A DNA stretch of 64,000 bases from Chryseobacterium jejuense (GCF_017877355.1 NZ_JAGIPR010000002.1:1-64000); one strand, 5' to 3'; counted from the stretch's first letter, positions 1 through 9,324 are shown. Notes: generated by a model from the sequence alone, not told the origin. Numbers and translations: made by a program.

Positions 1-71
1 GGTCCTTCACTAAATTAACAGGCAAATACCCATCATTCATCAATTATCACTTATCATTCATACTTCATTCT

Positions 72-177
72 AGCCCCGATAGTAACGGTTACCCCGCAGC
101 ATAGGTTGGCCCTTCGACTTCGCTCAGGGTAGCGCTTTGGCGTGAGGAGTAGGAGTGGATAGCGGGATATAGCTCCT
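72..177. repeat. possible conserved flavobacterial intergenic element
   Basis: The stretch before the first gene has no convincing ORF. It starts with AGCCCCGATAG and ends with GGATAGCGGGATATAGCTCC, with a short inverted motif (CCCTTCG...CTCAGGG) between. From memory, blocks with these two ends recur between genes of Flavobacteriia, so I read it as a dispersed element or an RNA-level structure. No second copy was seen in this window, so the call rests on recollection. Confidence 0.3.
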
Positions 178-273
178 GAAAAGAAATCAATATTCGAAAT
201 TAATTTCCGTGATAAAGGGCTTTTCCTCAAATAAAATCAATAAGTTTGTATCAGTTTTCCAAAAAGAATTATA

Positions 274-1599
274 ATGTCAGGAAACATTCTGATTATCGAT
301 GATGAGATCAAGCTCCTTAAGTTATTAGGAATGATCCTTTCCCAAGAGAATTTTAACGTAAAAGAAGCTTCTACTGCCCGTTCTGCAATGACGATGTTGG
401 AGCAGTATGACTTTGATGCTGTGCTTAGCGATGTCAGGCTTCCTGATGCATTCGGTGTAGATCTTGTAAAGTCTATTAAAACCAAATATCCGCATTTAGA
501 AATTATTCTGATGACTGCATTCGGAAATATTACCGATGCTGTACAGGCCATGAAAAATGGAGCCTATGATTACCTGGTAAAAGGGGATGATAATGAGAAG
601 ATTATTCCATTAGTCTATAAAGCATTAGATAAAGTAAAAGATAACAGGACAAGAACAGTTCAGTCAAGTAGTGTTTTAAAAGGATTTGGGCAAATTATTG
701 GTAATTCCCCATTGATTTTACACTCCAAAAAATTAGCAGAAAGAGTGGCATTAACTGATGCAGCGGTACTTTTAACAGGTGAAACAGGAACCGGAAAAGA
801 GGTTTTTGCGAATGCTATCCATGAAGGAAGTGAACGTAAGAAAAACACTTTTGTAGCGATTAACTGTTCTGCTTTTAGCAAAGAAATTCTGGAAAGTGAA
901 CTCTTCGGTCATAAACAAGGTGCTTTTACAGGCGCAATAAAAGATAAGAAAGGATTAATTGAAGAAGCTAATGGCGGAACTTTATTTCTTGATGAGATTG
1001 GTGAAATGCCTATAGAGCTTCAGGCAAAACTGCTTAGGGTACTGGAAACAAGAGAATTTATCAAAATGGGGGAAACCAAAGTTTCCAAATCTGATTTCAG
1101 ACTGATTGCGGCTACCAATAGAAATCTGGAAGAGGAAATAAAGCAAGGGAATTTTAGAGAAGACCTTTATTTCAGACTGAATGTTTTTGAAATTACACTT
1201 CCCGCTTTAAGAGAAAGAAAAGAGGATCTGAAACTGCTGGCGAAGAATTTTGTTGATTTATTCTCAAATAAACTCCATCTGTCTTCTATTCAGGTTTTAC
1301 CAGAATATTATAAAGCGCTTGAGAAAAATGACTGGAAAGGGAATATCAGAGAACTGAGAAATGCTGTAGAACGCAGCCTGATCCTGATGAATGATAATAT
1401 TTTGGATGCTGAAAGCCTTCCTCATTATTCAGAAAAGGCGGTTCCGGAGAGTGATTCTCTAAGTATGAGATCGCTTGAAAAAATTCATATCCAAAAAGTA
1501 TTGCAATATACGAAGGGTAATAAGGCAGAAGCGGCCAGACTCCTTGAAATAGGAATTGCTACGCTATATCGCAAACTCGACGAATACGGACTGAAATAA
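274..1599 (+). CDS. NtrC-family sigma-54-dependent response regulator, Kdp-linked
   Basis: This 441-residue protein has an N-terminal receiver domain (residues 1-120, phospho-acceptor Asp53 in VLSDVRLPD), a central AAA+ sigma-54 activator domain (Walker A GETGTGKE at 169-176, the sigma-54 contact loop GAFTGA at 216-221, Walker B LFLDE at 237-241) and a C-terminal Fis-type helix-turn-helix ending in AARLLEIGIATLYRKL. Proteins of this kind are phosphorylated by a histidine kinase and remodel sigma-54 RNA polymerase at -24/-12 promoters. It is the first gene before the kdp structural genes, and a kinase gene closes the locus, so it probably replaces the OmpR-type KdpE of enterobacteria. That role is inferred from position. 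All key residues are intact. Confidence 0.93.
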   Translation: MSGNILIIDDEIKLLKLLGMILSQENFNVKEASTARSAMTMLEQYDFDAVLSDVRLPDAFGVDLVKSIKTKYPHLEIILMTAFGNITDAVQAMKNGAYDYLVKGDDNEKIIPLVYKALDKVKDNRTRTVQSSSVLKGFGQIIGNSPLILHSKKLAERVALTDAAVLLTGETGTGKEVFANAIHEGSERKKNTFVAINCSAFSKEILESELFGHKQGAFTGAIKDKKGLIEEANGGTLFLDEIGEMPIELQAKLLRVLETREFIKMGETKVSKSDFRLIAATNRNLEEEIKQGNFREDLYFRLNVFEITLPALRERKEDLKLLAKNFVDLFSNKLHLSSIQVLPEYYKALEKNDWKGNIRELRNAVERSLILMNDNILDAESLPHYSEKAVPESDSLSMRSLEKIHIQKVLQYTKGNKAEAARLLEIGIATLYRKLDEYGLK

Positions 1600-1621
1600 G
1601 TCTTTTATCATTTTAATAAAG

Positions 1622-1653
1622 AGCCTATCATTTTGATAGGCTTTTCTGTTTTT
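1622..1653 (+). terminator. Rho-independent terminator after the response regulator
   Basis: A perfect 9-bp stem AGCCTATCA/TGATAGGCT with a TTT loop is followed by a T-rich run. It lies 23 bases after the regulator stop codon, so the regulator and the kdp structural genes are probably separate transcripts. Confidence 0.85.
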
Positions 1654-1716
1654 ATACAGGTTGTGGAATGTTGTTAATTTATTGTATTACAATGTGTTAT
1701 TTTGTTTATTTCAAGA

Positions 1717-1732
1717 TTGGATCTTTTTTTGG
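1717..1732 (+). promoter_or_regulatory. candidate sigma-54 (-24/-12) promoter for the kdp genes
   Basis: TTGGATC, five bases, then TTTGG gives GG and the downstream G with the -24/-12 spacing of the sigma-54 consensus; the -12 pair reads GG instead of GC. The predicted start (about 1744) would fall just before the first small ORF at 1762. The neighbouring NtrC-type activator makes a sigma-54 promoter expected here, but the match is imperfect and a T-rich spacer can mimic the motif. Confidence 0.3.
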
Positions 1733-1761
1733 CATATAGTCTCTGAATAAAATATTTAAAA

Positions 1762-1869
1762 ATGACAATTTCAAGAAAAACGTTTAAAAAACGGGAGCAT
1801 TCAACTTTTAGTTTGCTGATTGTATCGTACGTATTGTTTACTCTTTTAACGCTAATAATAAAGATATGA
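1762..1869 (+). CDS. 35-residue single-span membrane microprotein at head of kdp operon
   Basis: This is a short ORF of 35 codons. It has a very basic N-terminus (residues 2-13 are rich in Lys and Arg) followed by one hydrophobic span (about residues 16-35, FSLLIVSYVLFTLLTLIIKI). That charge pattern fits an inner-membrane protein with a cytoplasmic N-terminus. Its stop overlaps the start of the next small ORF as ATGA (1866-1869), the usual sign of translational coupling. I recognise no family. A role in Kdp assembly, or a leader function in expression, is inference. The overlap and the hydrophobic span argue against chance. Confidence 0.5.
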   Translation: MTISRKTFKKREHSTFSLLIVSYVLFTLLTLIIKI

Positions 1870-1949
1870 TGCTGATAAGTTTAATTCTGCTCTTTGCAGT
1901 ATTGTTCTGGCTTTTATATAAATCAGTTGAATTTTTTGATAGAATATAA
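1866..1949 (+). CDS. 27-residue membrane microprotein between the leader ORF and kdpF
   Basis: This ORF overlaps the preceding small ORF by four bases (ATGA) and ends four bases before kdpF. It encodes a single hydrophobic span (MMLISLILLFAVLFWLLY) followed by a short polar tail containing Lys, Glu, Asp and Arg. A second ATG at 1869 could also serve as the start. It is about the size of KdpF but lacks the Pro-Glu-Lys-Phe tail typical of KdpF, so I treat it as a separate protein. The function is unknown; its place in the operon suggests association with KdpFABC. Confidence 0.5.
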   Translation: MMLISLILLFAVLFWLLYKSVEFFDRI

Positions 1950-1953
1950 AATT

Positions 1954-2031
1954 ATGTGGAGTTTATTTTTCCTTTCAATACTTGCCTTTGTGTATATCTG
2001 TTATGTTTTAATGAAACCTGAAAAATTTTAA
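1954..2031 (+). CDS. kdpF: potassium-transporting ATPase small subunit KdpF
   Basis: This 25-residue ORF sits six bases before kdpA. It has one transmembrane span followed by MKPEKF at the C-terminus; the 'hydrophobic helix then (R/K)PEKF' layout is the signature of KdpF, the lipid-like subunit that stabilises the KdpFABC complex in the inner membrane. It is too short for most automatic gene finders. Position, size and the C-terminal motif agree, so the assignment is fairly safe despite the length. Confidence 0.8.
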   Translation: MWSLFFLSILAFVYICYVLMKPEKF

Positions 2032-2037
2032 AAGACG

Positions 2038-3732
2038 ATGAATACAGAAATTTTAGGCATCATAGCCATGTTTGCTATTACATTAGTTATCGGAATATTT
2101 TTAGGTAAATACATTGCTAATGTTTATGGATACAAGAAAACCTTTTTAGATCCGGTTTTTCAGCCGGTTGAAAAGTTAATTTATAAAATATCGGGAATTA
2201 ATCCCAATCGCCAGATGAACTGGAAGCAGAATATGTATGCGATGCTGGCGATTAATCTGGTTTGGTTTATAATAGGGTTTATCCTCTTGCTTACTCAAGC
2301 CTGGTTACCTTTAAATCCGGATGGGAACCCGAATATGTCACCGGATCTGGCTTTTAATACAACCATCTCATTTTTAGTAAACTGTAATTTACAGCATTAC
2401 TCAGGAGAAACAGGAGTAAGCTACCTGAGCCAGCTTTATCTGATGTTTTTACAGTTTGTAACGGCTGCAACGGGAATGGCTGCTATGGCTGTTCTTTTTA
2501 AAGCATTTAAAGAAAAAACAGCTACGGAGCTTGGTAATTTCTATGACTATTTCACTAAGTCAATGATTAGAATCTTACTTCCGATCAGTGTAGTGGTGGC
2601 TTTAATCCTTTCTATCAACGGAAGTCCGATGACTTTCGAAGGAAAAGATCATATTACAACCCTTGAAGGGCAAAAAATAGACGTTTCCAGAGGTCCTGTA
2701 GCTGCTTTTGTTGCTATTAAACATTTGGGGACCAATGGTGGTGGTTTCTTCGGAGCCAATTCAGCCCATCCTCTTGAAAACCCTAATTATATAACGAATA
2801 TGACGGAAATGGTCACTCAGATGATTATTCCTTTTGCATTGGTTTTCGCGTTAGGTTTCTATTTAAAGAAAAGAAAATTATCATGGGTAATATTTACCGT
2901 GATGACGATCGGTTTCTTAGCTCTTACAGTTCCTAATATTGTTAATGAAACAGGAGGAAATCCTTTGATTACAAAAATGGGAGCAGACAGCAGCATTGGA
3001 GCGATGGAAGGGAAAGAAATCCGTTTCGGAAGTGCTGCATCAGCATACTGGAGTATTGCTACTACGGTGATTTCTACAGGTTCTGTAAATTCTATGCATG
3101 ACAGTACGATGCCTCTTTCAGGGATGAATGAACTTCTTGCAATGATGATTAATTGTTTCTACGGCGGTTGTGGAGTAGGGATTCTGAACTACTTTATCTT
3201 TATTATTCTTGCTGTATTCATCAGTGGATTGATGGTAGGTAGAACCCCTGAATTTATGGGGAAAAAGATTGAAGCCAAGGAAATGAAGATCGCGATGATT
3301 GTTGCTTTGTTCCACCCATTCTTAATTCTTGTGGGAACAGCTTTAACAGCCTATCTACCTGAATTTGGAGCTAAAACATTGAATAACCCCGGATTCCATG
3401 GTTTCAGTGAAATGCTGTATGAATTCACTTCTTCCTCAGCCAATAACGGATCAGGATTCGAAGGATTAGGAGATAACACACCTTGGTGGAATATTTCAAC
3501 AGGAATTGTACTGCTGTTATCAAGGTTTATCCCAATCATAGGACCAATAGCCATCGCAGGATTACTGGCTCAGAAAAAATTTATTCCTGAAAGCTCAGGA
3601 ACATTGAAGACAGATACGGCAACATTCGGATTTATGACGCTGGCAGTTATTCTGCTTATTGCAGCATTATCATTCTTCCCTGCATTAACTCTTGGGCCTA
3701 TTGCGGAACAGATACAGTATTTCTCTAAATAA
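2038..3732 (+). CDS. kdpA: potassium-transporting ATPase subunit A (K+ channel subunit)
   Basis: KdpA is the inner-membrane subunit that binds and selects K+ in the P-type KdpFABC pump. The 564-residue length is normal. It shows about ten hydrophobic spans and the highly conserved block LGTNGGGFFGANSAHPLENP, part of the selectivity-filter region, as well as STGSVNSMHDS and GGCGVGILNY blocks. It begins six bases after kdpF and precedes kdpB. A 180-base gap separates it from kdpB, longer than usual within this operon, in which I saw no ORF or terminator. Confidence 0.98.
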   Translation: MNTEILGIIAMFAITLVIGIFLGKYIANVYGYKKTFLDPVFQPVEKLIYKISGINPNRQMNWKQNMYAMLAINLVWFIIGFILLLTQAWLPLNPDGNPNMSPDLAFNTTISFLVNCNLQHYSGETGVSYLSQLYLMFLQFVTAATGMAAMAVLFKAFKEKTATELGNFYDYFTKSMIRILLPISVVVALILSINGSPMTFEGKDHITTLEGQKIDVSRGPVAAFVAIKHLGTNGGGFFGANSAHPLENPNYITNMTEMVTQMIIPFALVFALGFYLKKRKLSWVIFTVMTIGFLALTVPNIVNETGGNPLITKMGADSSIGAMEGKEIRFGSAASAYWSIATTVISTGSVNSMHDSTMPLSGMNELLAMMINCFYGGCGVGILNYFIFIILAVFISGLMVGRTPEFMGKKIEAKEMKIAMIVALFHPFLILVGTALTAYLPEFGAKTLNNPGFHGFSEMLYEFTSSSANNGSGFEGLGDNTPWWNISTGIVLLLSRFIPIIGPIAIAGLLAQKKFIPESSGTLKTDTATFGFMTLAVILLIAALSFFPALTLGPIAEQIQYFSK

Positions 3733-3912
3733 ATTGTGAACATTAAAAATTAAAATCAATATTCAACCATTAAGGAAGCTGAATTGTTTAGGGAACTAAT
3801 CTAAAACTTACCGAAACGTTCACTACATAATATTATCCAATCCTATACCCTATAATTTGGTTTCTCTTGATGGTTATTATTGATTTATAATGATATAAAC
3901 TCTTTCAAAAAA

Positions 3913-5952
3913 ATGAAAAATAAATCACAAACATTGTTTCAAAGAGATTTGGTAAACGAAGCGATTAAGCAGTCCTTCGTGAAACTGAATCCGAAAATTA
4001 TGTTTAAAAATCCAGTGATGTTTCTGGTGGAGATCGGAACAGTGGTCATGTTTATAGTAAGCATGTTCAGCTTAACTGGTGATAAAACCCAAGGAAGTTT
4101 CTCATATAATTTCCTGGTATTCATTATCTTATTTTTTACCGTCTTATTTGCCAATTTTGCAGAAGCCATTGCCGAAGCCAGAGGAAAGGCACAGGCTGAT
4201 ACGCTTAGAAAAACCCGTGAGGAAACTCCTGCCAAACTGGTGATTGATAACAAACCCGGATTTCAGGTAGAAACTGCTTTAAAAATGTCTGCAGAAATGA
4301 AGCTTGGAGATATTTTTCTTTGTGAAGCCGGAGATCAGATTCCGATGGATGGTGAAATCATTGAAGGATTGGCAACCATTGATGAGTCTGCCATTACAGG
4401 AGAAAGTGCACCGGTTATCCGCGAAGCGGGGGGAGATAAAAGCTCAGTAACAGGAGGAACTAAAGTACTTTCAGACAGAATTAAGGTAAAAGTAACTACG
4501 AAACCCGGAGAGTCCTTTTTGGACAAAATGATTGCTCTTGTAGAAGGAGCTTCAAGACAGAAAACACCTAACGAAATCGCATTAACCATATTATTAGCAG
4601 GGTTTACCCTTACTTTTATTATTGTAACCCTAACCTTAAAGCCTTTTGCTGACTATGCGCAGACTCCGATTACCATTGCGGCATTCATCTCTCTTTTCGT
4701 CTGTCTTATTCCGACAACCATTGGAGGACTGCTTTCTGCAATTGGAATTGCGGGAATGGACCGCGCACTGAGGGCCAACGTTATCACAAAAAGTGGAAAA
4801 GCAGTAGAAACTGCAGGTGATATTGATGTTTTGCTACTGGATAAAACCGGAACAATCACTATCGGGAACCGTAAGGCAACACAATTTCATCCTGCAAACG
4901 GAATTAAGCTTGAAGACTTTATCAAAGCTTCCGCTCTGAGCTCGGTAGCAGATGAAACACCGGAGGGAAAATCTATTATAGAATTGAGCCAGCTGAAATC
5001 AGAAGATCTGTTGGTTCCCAATCCAACATACATTGACTTTACTGCTGAAACCAGAACTTCAGGGATAGATTTTGAAGAGACAAGAATCAGAAAAGGAGCT
5101 TACGACACTATAAAAAAACTGACTGAAAAAGCCGGGAATCTTTTCCCACAGGAAACACAGGATGCTGTTACCAAAATTTCTGAAAACGGAGGTACTCCTT
5201 TGGTAGTGTCCGTCAATGAAAAAGTATGGGGAGTTATTGAACTTCAGGATATTATTAAAACAGGTATCCAGGAGCGCTTCCAGAGACTGAGAAAAATGGG
5301 CGTGAAAACGGTAATGGTAACCGGAGATAACCCTTTAACAGCGAAATTTATTGCGGAAAAAGCAGGAGTAGATGATTTTATTGCTGAAGCCAAACCGGAA
5401 GATAAGATGAACTATATCAAGAAGGAACAGCAGGAAGGAAAACTGGTAGCGATGATGGGAGACGGAACGAATGATGCTCCGGCATTAGCTCAGGCTGATG
5501 TGGGTGTTGCAATGAATAGCGGAACTCAGGCTGCGAAGGAAGCAGGTAATATGGTAGATCTTGATAATGACCCTACCAAACTGATTGAGATCGTAGAGAT
5601 TGGAAAACAATTACTGATGACCCGTGGAACTTTGACTACTTTCAGTATTGCGAATGACGTTGCAAAGTATTTCGCTATTATTCCCGCCCTGTTTATCACT
5701 TTTATTCCGTCATTGCAGAAGTTAAATATCATGAATCTTCACAGTCCGGAAACAGCCATTTTATCAGCGGTTATTTTCAATGCAGTGATTATTCCTTTCC
5801 TGATTCCATTAGCATTAAAAGGAGTGGCGTATAAGCCAATTGGTGCGAGTGCATTATTGAGAAGAAATCTTTTGATCTATGGTTTGGGAGGTGTTATTGT
5901 TCCTTTCATCGGAATCAAAATTATTGATGTATTGATTAGTTTATTCTATTAA
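3913..5952 (+). CDS. kdpB: potassium-transporting ATPase subunit B (P-type ATPase)
   Basis: KdpB is the catalytic subunit that hydrolyses ATP to drive K+ uptake. From the ATG at 3913 it is 679 residues and carries the P-type hallmarks: TGES (162-165) in the actuator domain, the phosphorylation motif DKTGT with Asp310, and MVTGDN plus [16 protein letters not shown] in the nucleotide-binding and phosphorylation domains. The frame is open to 3880, but the extra eleven residues look unlike KdpB, whereas [20 protein letters not shown] resembles usual N-termini, so 3913 is preferred. kdpC follows after ten bases. Confidence 0.97.
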   Translation: MKNKSQTLFQRDLVNEAIKQSFVKLNPKIMFKNPVMFLVEIGTVVMFIVSMFSLTGDKTQGSFSYNFLVFIILFFTVLFANFAEAIAEARGKAQADTLRKTREETPAKLVIDNKPGFQVETALKMSAEMKLGDIFLCEAGDQIPMDGEIIEGLATIDESAITGESAPVIREAGGDKSSVTGGTKVLSDRIKVKVTTKPGESFLDKMIALVEGASRQKTPNEIALTILLAGFTLTFIIVTLTLKPFADYAQTPITIAAFISLFVCLIPTTIGGLLSAIGIAGMDRALRANVITKSGKAVETAGDIDVLLLDKTGTITIGNRKATQFHPANGIKLEDFIKASALSSVADETPEGKSIIELSQLKSEDLLVPNPTYIDFTAETRTSGIDFEETRIRKGAYDTIKKLTEKAGNLFPQETQDAVTKISENGGTPLVVSVNEKVWGVIELQDIIKTGIQERFQRLRKMGVKTVMVTGDNPLTAKFIAEKAGVDDFIAEAKPEDKMNYIKKEQQEGKLVAMMGDGTNDAPALAQADVGVAMNSGTQAAKEAGNMVDLDNDPTKLIEIVEIGKQLLMTRGTLTTFSIANDVAKYFAIIPALFITFIPSLQKLNIMNLHSPETAILSAVIFNAVIIPFLIPLALKGVAYKPIGASALLRRNLLIYGLGGVIVPFIGIKIIDVLISLFY

Positions 5953-5962
5953 AATTTAAAAA

Positions 5963-6520
5963 ATGAAAAATCATATCGTTTCAGCATTCAGATTAACTTT
6001 GGTAATGCTGGCAGTTGTAGGGATTTATCTGATCGTTGTATATGCCGGATCAAAAGTATTGCCTACTCAGGGAAATGCAGAGATCATTAATTATAAAGGA
6101 CAAAAATTCTATGCTAATATCGGACAGGAATTTAAATCTGAAAAATATTTCCATGGCCGCCCATCCACTGTAAACTATAATGCAGCAGGAAGTGGGGGAA
6201 GCAATAAAGGTCCAAGTAATGAAGAATATCTGGAAACCGTACAGAAAAGAATAGATACATTAAAATTGCAGAACCCTGAAATGGGAAGCGTTAAAGTGCC
6301 TGTAGAGCTTGTTACGGCAAGTGGAAGCGGATTGGATCCTGATATTTCGGAAGAAGGAGCTCTATACCAGGCAAAAAGAATTGCCAAAATGAGAAACCTT
6401 TCTGTAGAGAAGATTAATACCTTAATTAAAGATCAGACTCAGAAGCCATTTTTAGGACTTTTAGGACCTTCAAAAATCAATGTTTTAAAGCTTAATATTG
6501 CTTTAGACCAATTAAAATAA
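5963..6520 (+). CDS. kdpC: potassium-transporting ATPase subunit C
   Basis: KdpC is the single-span chaperone-like subunit that raises ATP affinity of KdpB. The 185-residue protein has one N-terminal membrane helix (about residues 10-30) and the family blocks YFHGRPSTVNYNAAGSGGSN, SGSGLDPDIS and an LGLLGPSKINVLKLN tail. It lies ten bases after kdpB and is clearly cotranscribed. Length and motifs are typical and nothing appears missing. Confidence 0.97.
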   Translation: MKNHIVSAFRLTLVMLAVVGIYLIVVYAGSKVLPTQGNAEIINYKGQKFYANIGQEFKSEKYFHGRPSTVNYNAAGSGGSNKGPSNEEYLETVQKRIDTLKLQNPEMGSVKVPVELVTASGSGLDPDISEEGALYQAKRIAKMRNLSVEKINTLIKDQTQKPFLGLLGPSKINVLKLNIALDQLK

Positions 6521-6537
6521 TCTAATAATCTTGAATC

Positions 6538-6570
6538 AACCATGTCAAGGTTTTAAACCTTGACATGGTT
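6538..6570. repeat. perfect 33-base palindrome after kdpC
   Basis: Two 16-base arms (AACCATGTCAAGGTTT and its exact reverse complement) flank a single T. No T tract follows on either strand, so it is not a canonical intrinsic terminator; it may still slow polymerase or stabilise the kdpFABC mRNA end. The core resembles REP-like palindromes scattered through related genomes (recollection). Confidence 0.6.
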
Positions 6571-6812
6571 AGTTAGATCAACTTAAATAATTAAAATAAT
6601 TGTACGGCAGAATTTATAAAATATTGTTAGATACATTGAACCATTAAGAGTATTGAAAGAATTAAGTGTAAGTAAGAAAATCTAAAATTTCAAAATATTA
6701 CCACTCATCATTCGCTTATAATCCTTTTCTTAACGTCTTAATTCTTTCTTAATGGTTAACTTTATCAGAGGAATATACTTTCTGTACTGTACTCAGACAA
6801 TTTGAAATCAAC

Positions 6813-7898
6813 GTGAAAAAAATTACTATTATAGGAATGCTATTGGGGGTGTTTTTCTCAAAAGCACAATCATCAGACTCATTAAAAACAGAGCCTAAAG
6901 TTACATTTTCGGCTTATGCGGAACTCTTTTATACTTATGATTTTAATGAGCCGGGAAATCATCTCCGCCAGAATTTTTTATACTCTTACAACAGACATAA
7001 TGAGGTAAATCTTAATCTGGGACTTATAAAAGCCAATTATCAAAGTGATAATATTAGAGCCAACCTTGCATTAATGGGCGGAACTTACGCACAGGACAAT
7101 ATGGCTGCGGAACAGGAGGCTTTACGATATATTAATGAAGCGAATGTAGGAATCAAAATATCCAAAAATAAAAACTTATGGATTGATGCCGGGATCATGC
7201 CTTCCCATATTGGTTGGGAAAGTGCAATAGGAAAAGATAATATTAATCTGACAAGAAGTTTTGCTGCTGAAAATTCGCCTTATTTTGAAACTGGAGCTAA
7301 GATCTCCTATACTTCAGACAACGGAAAATGGTTTGTAAGCGGATTGGTGCTGAATGGCTGGCAACGCATTGCAAAAGTGAAAGGAAATCAGAGTATTTCT
7401 TTTGGGCATCAGGTGACGTATAAACCAAATGATAAAGTAACTTTGAACAGCAGTTCATTTATAGGAAATGATAAAGCTAAGGATGACAAAAAAATGCGTT
7501 ATTTCCATGATTTGTATGGAAGTTTCCAGTTAACAGATCAGTTTTCTGCTTTATTAGGATTTGATATCGGAGCAGAACAGAAGACCAAAGGAAGTGAGCA
7601 GTATAATATCTGGTACAGCCCGAATGTACAAATGAAATATCAGGTTGACAGTAAATGGGCATTAGCCGGAAGACTGGAATATTATAACGATAAAAATGGA
7701 GTGATTATCAGTACAGGAAGTCCTAATGGTTTTCAAACCTTCGGATATTCACTGAACGTAGATTATGCTGTATTTAAAAATGTTGTTTTTCGTACTGAAG
7801 CAAGAGGATTTACTTCTAAGGATGCCATTTTTGCGAAAAATGATGATTTTAGAAAAGGAAACTTTTTCATTACAACAAGTTTAGCCGTGTGGTTTTAA
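6813..7898 (+). CDS. outer-membrane beta-barrel porin of the BBP2/OmpL-like type, Kdp-linked
   Basis: The 361-residue protein starts with a signal peptide (MKKITIIGMLLGVFFSKAQ) and continues as alternating beta strands ending in an aromatic residue (AVWF), the usual outer-membrane barrel ending. Blocks such as AYAELFYTYDFN, PSHIGWESAIGKDN and SYTSDNGKWFVSGLVLNGW fit the putative beta-barrel porin-2 family. The start codon is GTG at 6813, placed exactly at the basic n-region of the signal peptide. Its place between kdpC and kdpD suggests it admits K+ across the outer membrane when potassium is scarce; that is inference. It is separated from kdpC by a 292-base gap with a long palindrome. Confidence 0.85.
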   Translation: MKKITIIGMLLGVFFSKAQSSDSLKTEPKVTFSAYAELFYTYDFNEPGNHLRQNFLYSYNRHNEVNLNLGLIKANYQSDNIRANLALMGGTYAQDNMAAEQEALRYINEANVGIKISKNKNLWIDAGIMPSHIGWESAIGKDNINLTRSFAAENSPYFETGAKISYTSDNGKWFVSGLVLNGWQRIAKVKGNQSISFGHQVTYKPNDKVTLNSSSFIGNDKAKDDKKMRYFHDLYGSFQLTDQFSALLGFDIGAEQKTKGSEQYNIWYSPNVQMKYQVDSKWALAGRLEYYNDKNGVIISTGSPNGFQTFGYSLNVDYAVFKNVVFRTEARGFTSKDAIFAKNDDFRKGNFFITTSLAVWF

Positions 7899-7930
7899 TC
7901 TAAAACCTGTTTGAAAATTAAAATTCAATA

Positions 7931-8094
7931 ACCACAAAAGTCACAAAAGTTTTTATTTGAAACACTTTAGAACATCTGAGTAAGCTGATAATGTTATTGA
8001 TAAAAGTACACATAAGATGAAAATCGAAGATTTTCAATAACTTAAGTGATATCATATAAAGCAGGTAGTAGTAACTTATAATAACTTAAGTGTT
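7931..8094. repeat. dispersed ACCACAAAAG element, copy 1
   Basis: It begins ACCACAAAAGTCACAAAAGT and contains the blocks AAAAGTACACATAAGATG, GAAAATCGAAGATTTTCA and ACTTAAGTG. The same blocks in the same order are seen at 28548-28682, so this is a degenerate repeat family. It fills most of the gap between the porin and kdpD genes; no gene is seen in it. Confidence 0.6.
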
Positions 8095-8214
8095 AAAAAA
8101 ATAATGTGCTATAATATTGAGCCTTTGGATTGAAAGTGAAAACTTTTCCTGCAAAAGGGCTAATCGAAGGTTAACAGAATGTTTAAAAAAATAAAACTAA
8201 AAAGAATAAAATCA

Positions 8215-9324
8215 ATGTCATCAGCAAAACATTTTTTGGAACTCATCCAAAAGTCCCGAAAAGGGAAATTCAAAATCTATATTGGGATGAGCGCAGGTGT
8301 TGGGAAGACTTTCCGAATGCTGCAGGAAGCCCATTCCCTTTTACGAAACGGCATTGATGTAAAGATTGGTTATATAGAAACCCATGATCGTGAAGAAACG
8401 GTAGCTTTGGCAGAAGGAATTCCGGAAATTGGAAGAAAATCAGTCTTTTATAAAGGTAAAAACCTGGAGGAAATGGACCTCCAGGCTATTATCAATGAAC
8501 ATCCGGAAGTGGTACTTGTAGATGAACTGGCTCACACCAATGTGGAAGGGTCCAAAAATAAAAAGAGATGGCAGGATGTGCTCGAGATTCTGGATAACGG
8601 GATCAATGTCATTAGTGCCATGAATATTCAGCATATTGAAAGCCTTAATGAAGAAGTAAAGAAAATAACAGGAGTTGAAGTTGCGGAGCGGGTTCCAGAT
8701 AAAATCTTAGCGCTTGCTGATGAAGTAGTGAATATTGACCTTACTGCCGATGAGCTGCTCACCCGGCTCAAAGAAGGAAAAATCTATAAGAAAGATAAAA
8801 TTCAGACGGCACTTAGCAATTTTTTCCAGAGTGGCCATATTCTACAGCTTCGTGAGCTTGCTTTAAAAGAAGTAGCGACGCACGTGGAAAGAAAGGTGGA
8901 AACTGAAATTAAAACCGAAAATTTTAAACCCATCAAATTTCTGGCCTGTATCAGCAGTAATGAGAAGATTGCGAAGACAATCATCAGGAAAACAGCCAGA
9001 CTGGCAAGCTATTACAACAGTCCTTGGACGGTCCTCTATATCCAGAAGCCTTCTGAAACCCCTGAAAAAATAGCACTGGACAAGCAGCGGTATTTGATTA
9101 ATAATTTTAATTTAGCACAGGAATTGGGAGCCAAGGTTATCAGAATCAAGGAAAATAGTGTTCATAACGGAATTCTTGAATATGTGATAGCCCATAACAT
9201 CACCACAGTCTGCATCGGAAAACCTCATGCAAAGCTTTGGCAGCGTCTGTTCGGATACAGCTGGATTTATACTTTGATGAACGGGCTGAATGAAAGACAG
9301 GTAGATATTATTATTTTATCTTAA
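8215..9324 (+). CDS. kdpD: KdpD-type cytoplasmic sensor protein (kinase half absent)
   Basis: This protein holds only the N-terminal half of KdpD: the KdpD sensor domain with Walker A GMSAGVGKT, the VVLVDELAHTN block and INVISAMNIQHIESLN, followed by a universal-stress-protein-like domain (about the last 130 residues, IKFLACISSNEKIAKTIIR...). There are no transmembrane segments, histidine-kinase or ATPase domains. In E. coli these are one 894-residue protein; here the kinase is the separate gene 91 bases downstream. The frame is open from an ATG at 8179, but MSSAKHFLELIQKSRKGKF at 8215 looks like the usual N-terminus. It probably reports K+ or c-di-AMP status to the kinase (inference). Confidence 0.9.
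   Translation: MSSAKHFLELIQKSRKGKFKIYIGMSAGVGKTFRMLQEAHSLLRNGIDVKIGYIETHDREETVALAEGIPEIGRKSVFYKGKNLEEMDLQAIINEHPEVVLVDELAHTNVEGSKNKKRWQDVLEILDNGINVISAMNIQHIESLNEEVKKITGVEVAERVPDKILALADEVVNIDLTADELLTRLKEGKIYKKDKIQTALSNFFQSGHILQLRELALKEVATHVERKVETEIKTENFKPIKFLACISSNEKIAKTIIRKTARLASYYNSPWTVLYIQKPSETPEKIALDKQRYLINNFNLAQELGAKVIRIKENSVHNGILEYVIAHNITTVCIGKPHAKLWQRLFGYSWIYTLMNGLNERQVDIIILS

Noticed and set aside
1728..1740. TTTGGCATATAGT as a second sigma-54 -24 box
   Set aside because: The matching -12 GC would have to lie 12 bases on, and CTCTGAAT there has wrong spacing.
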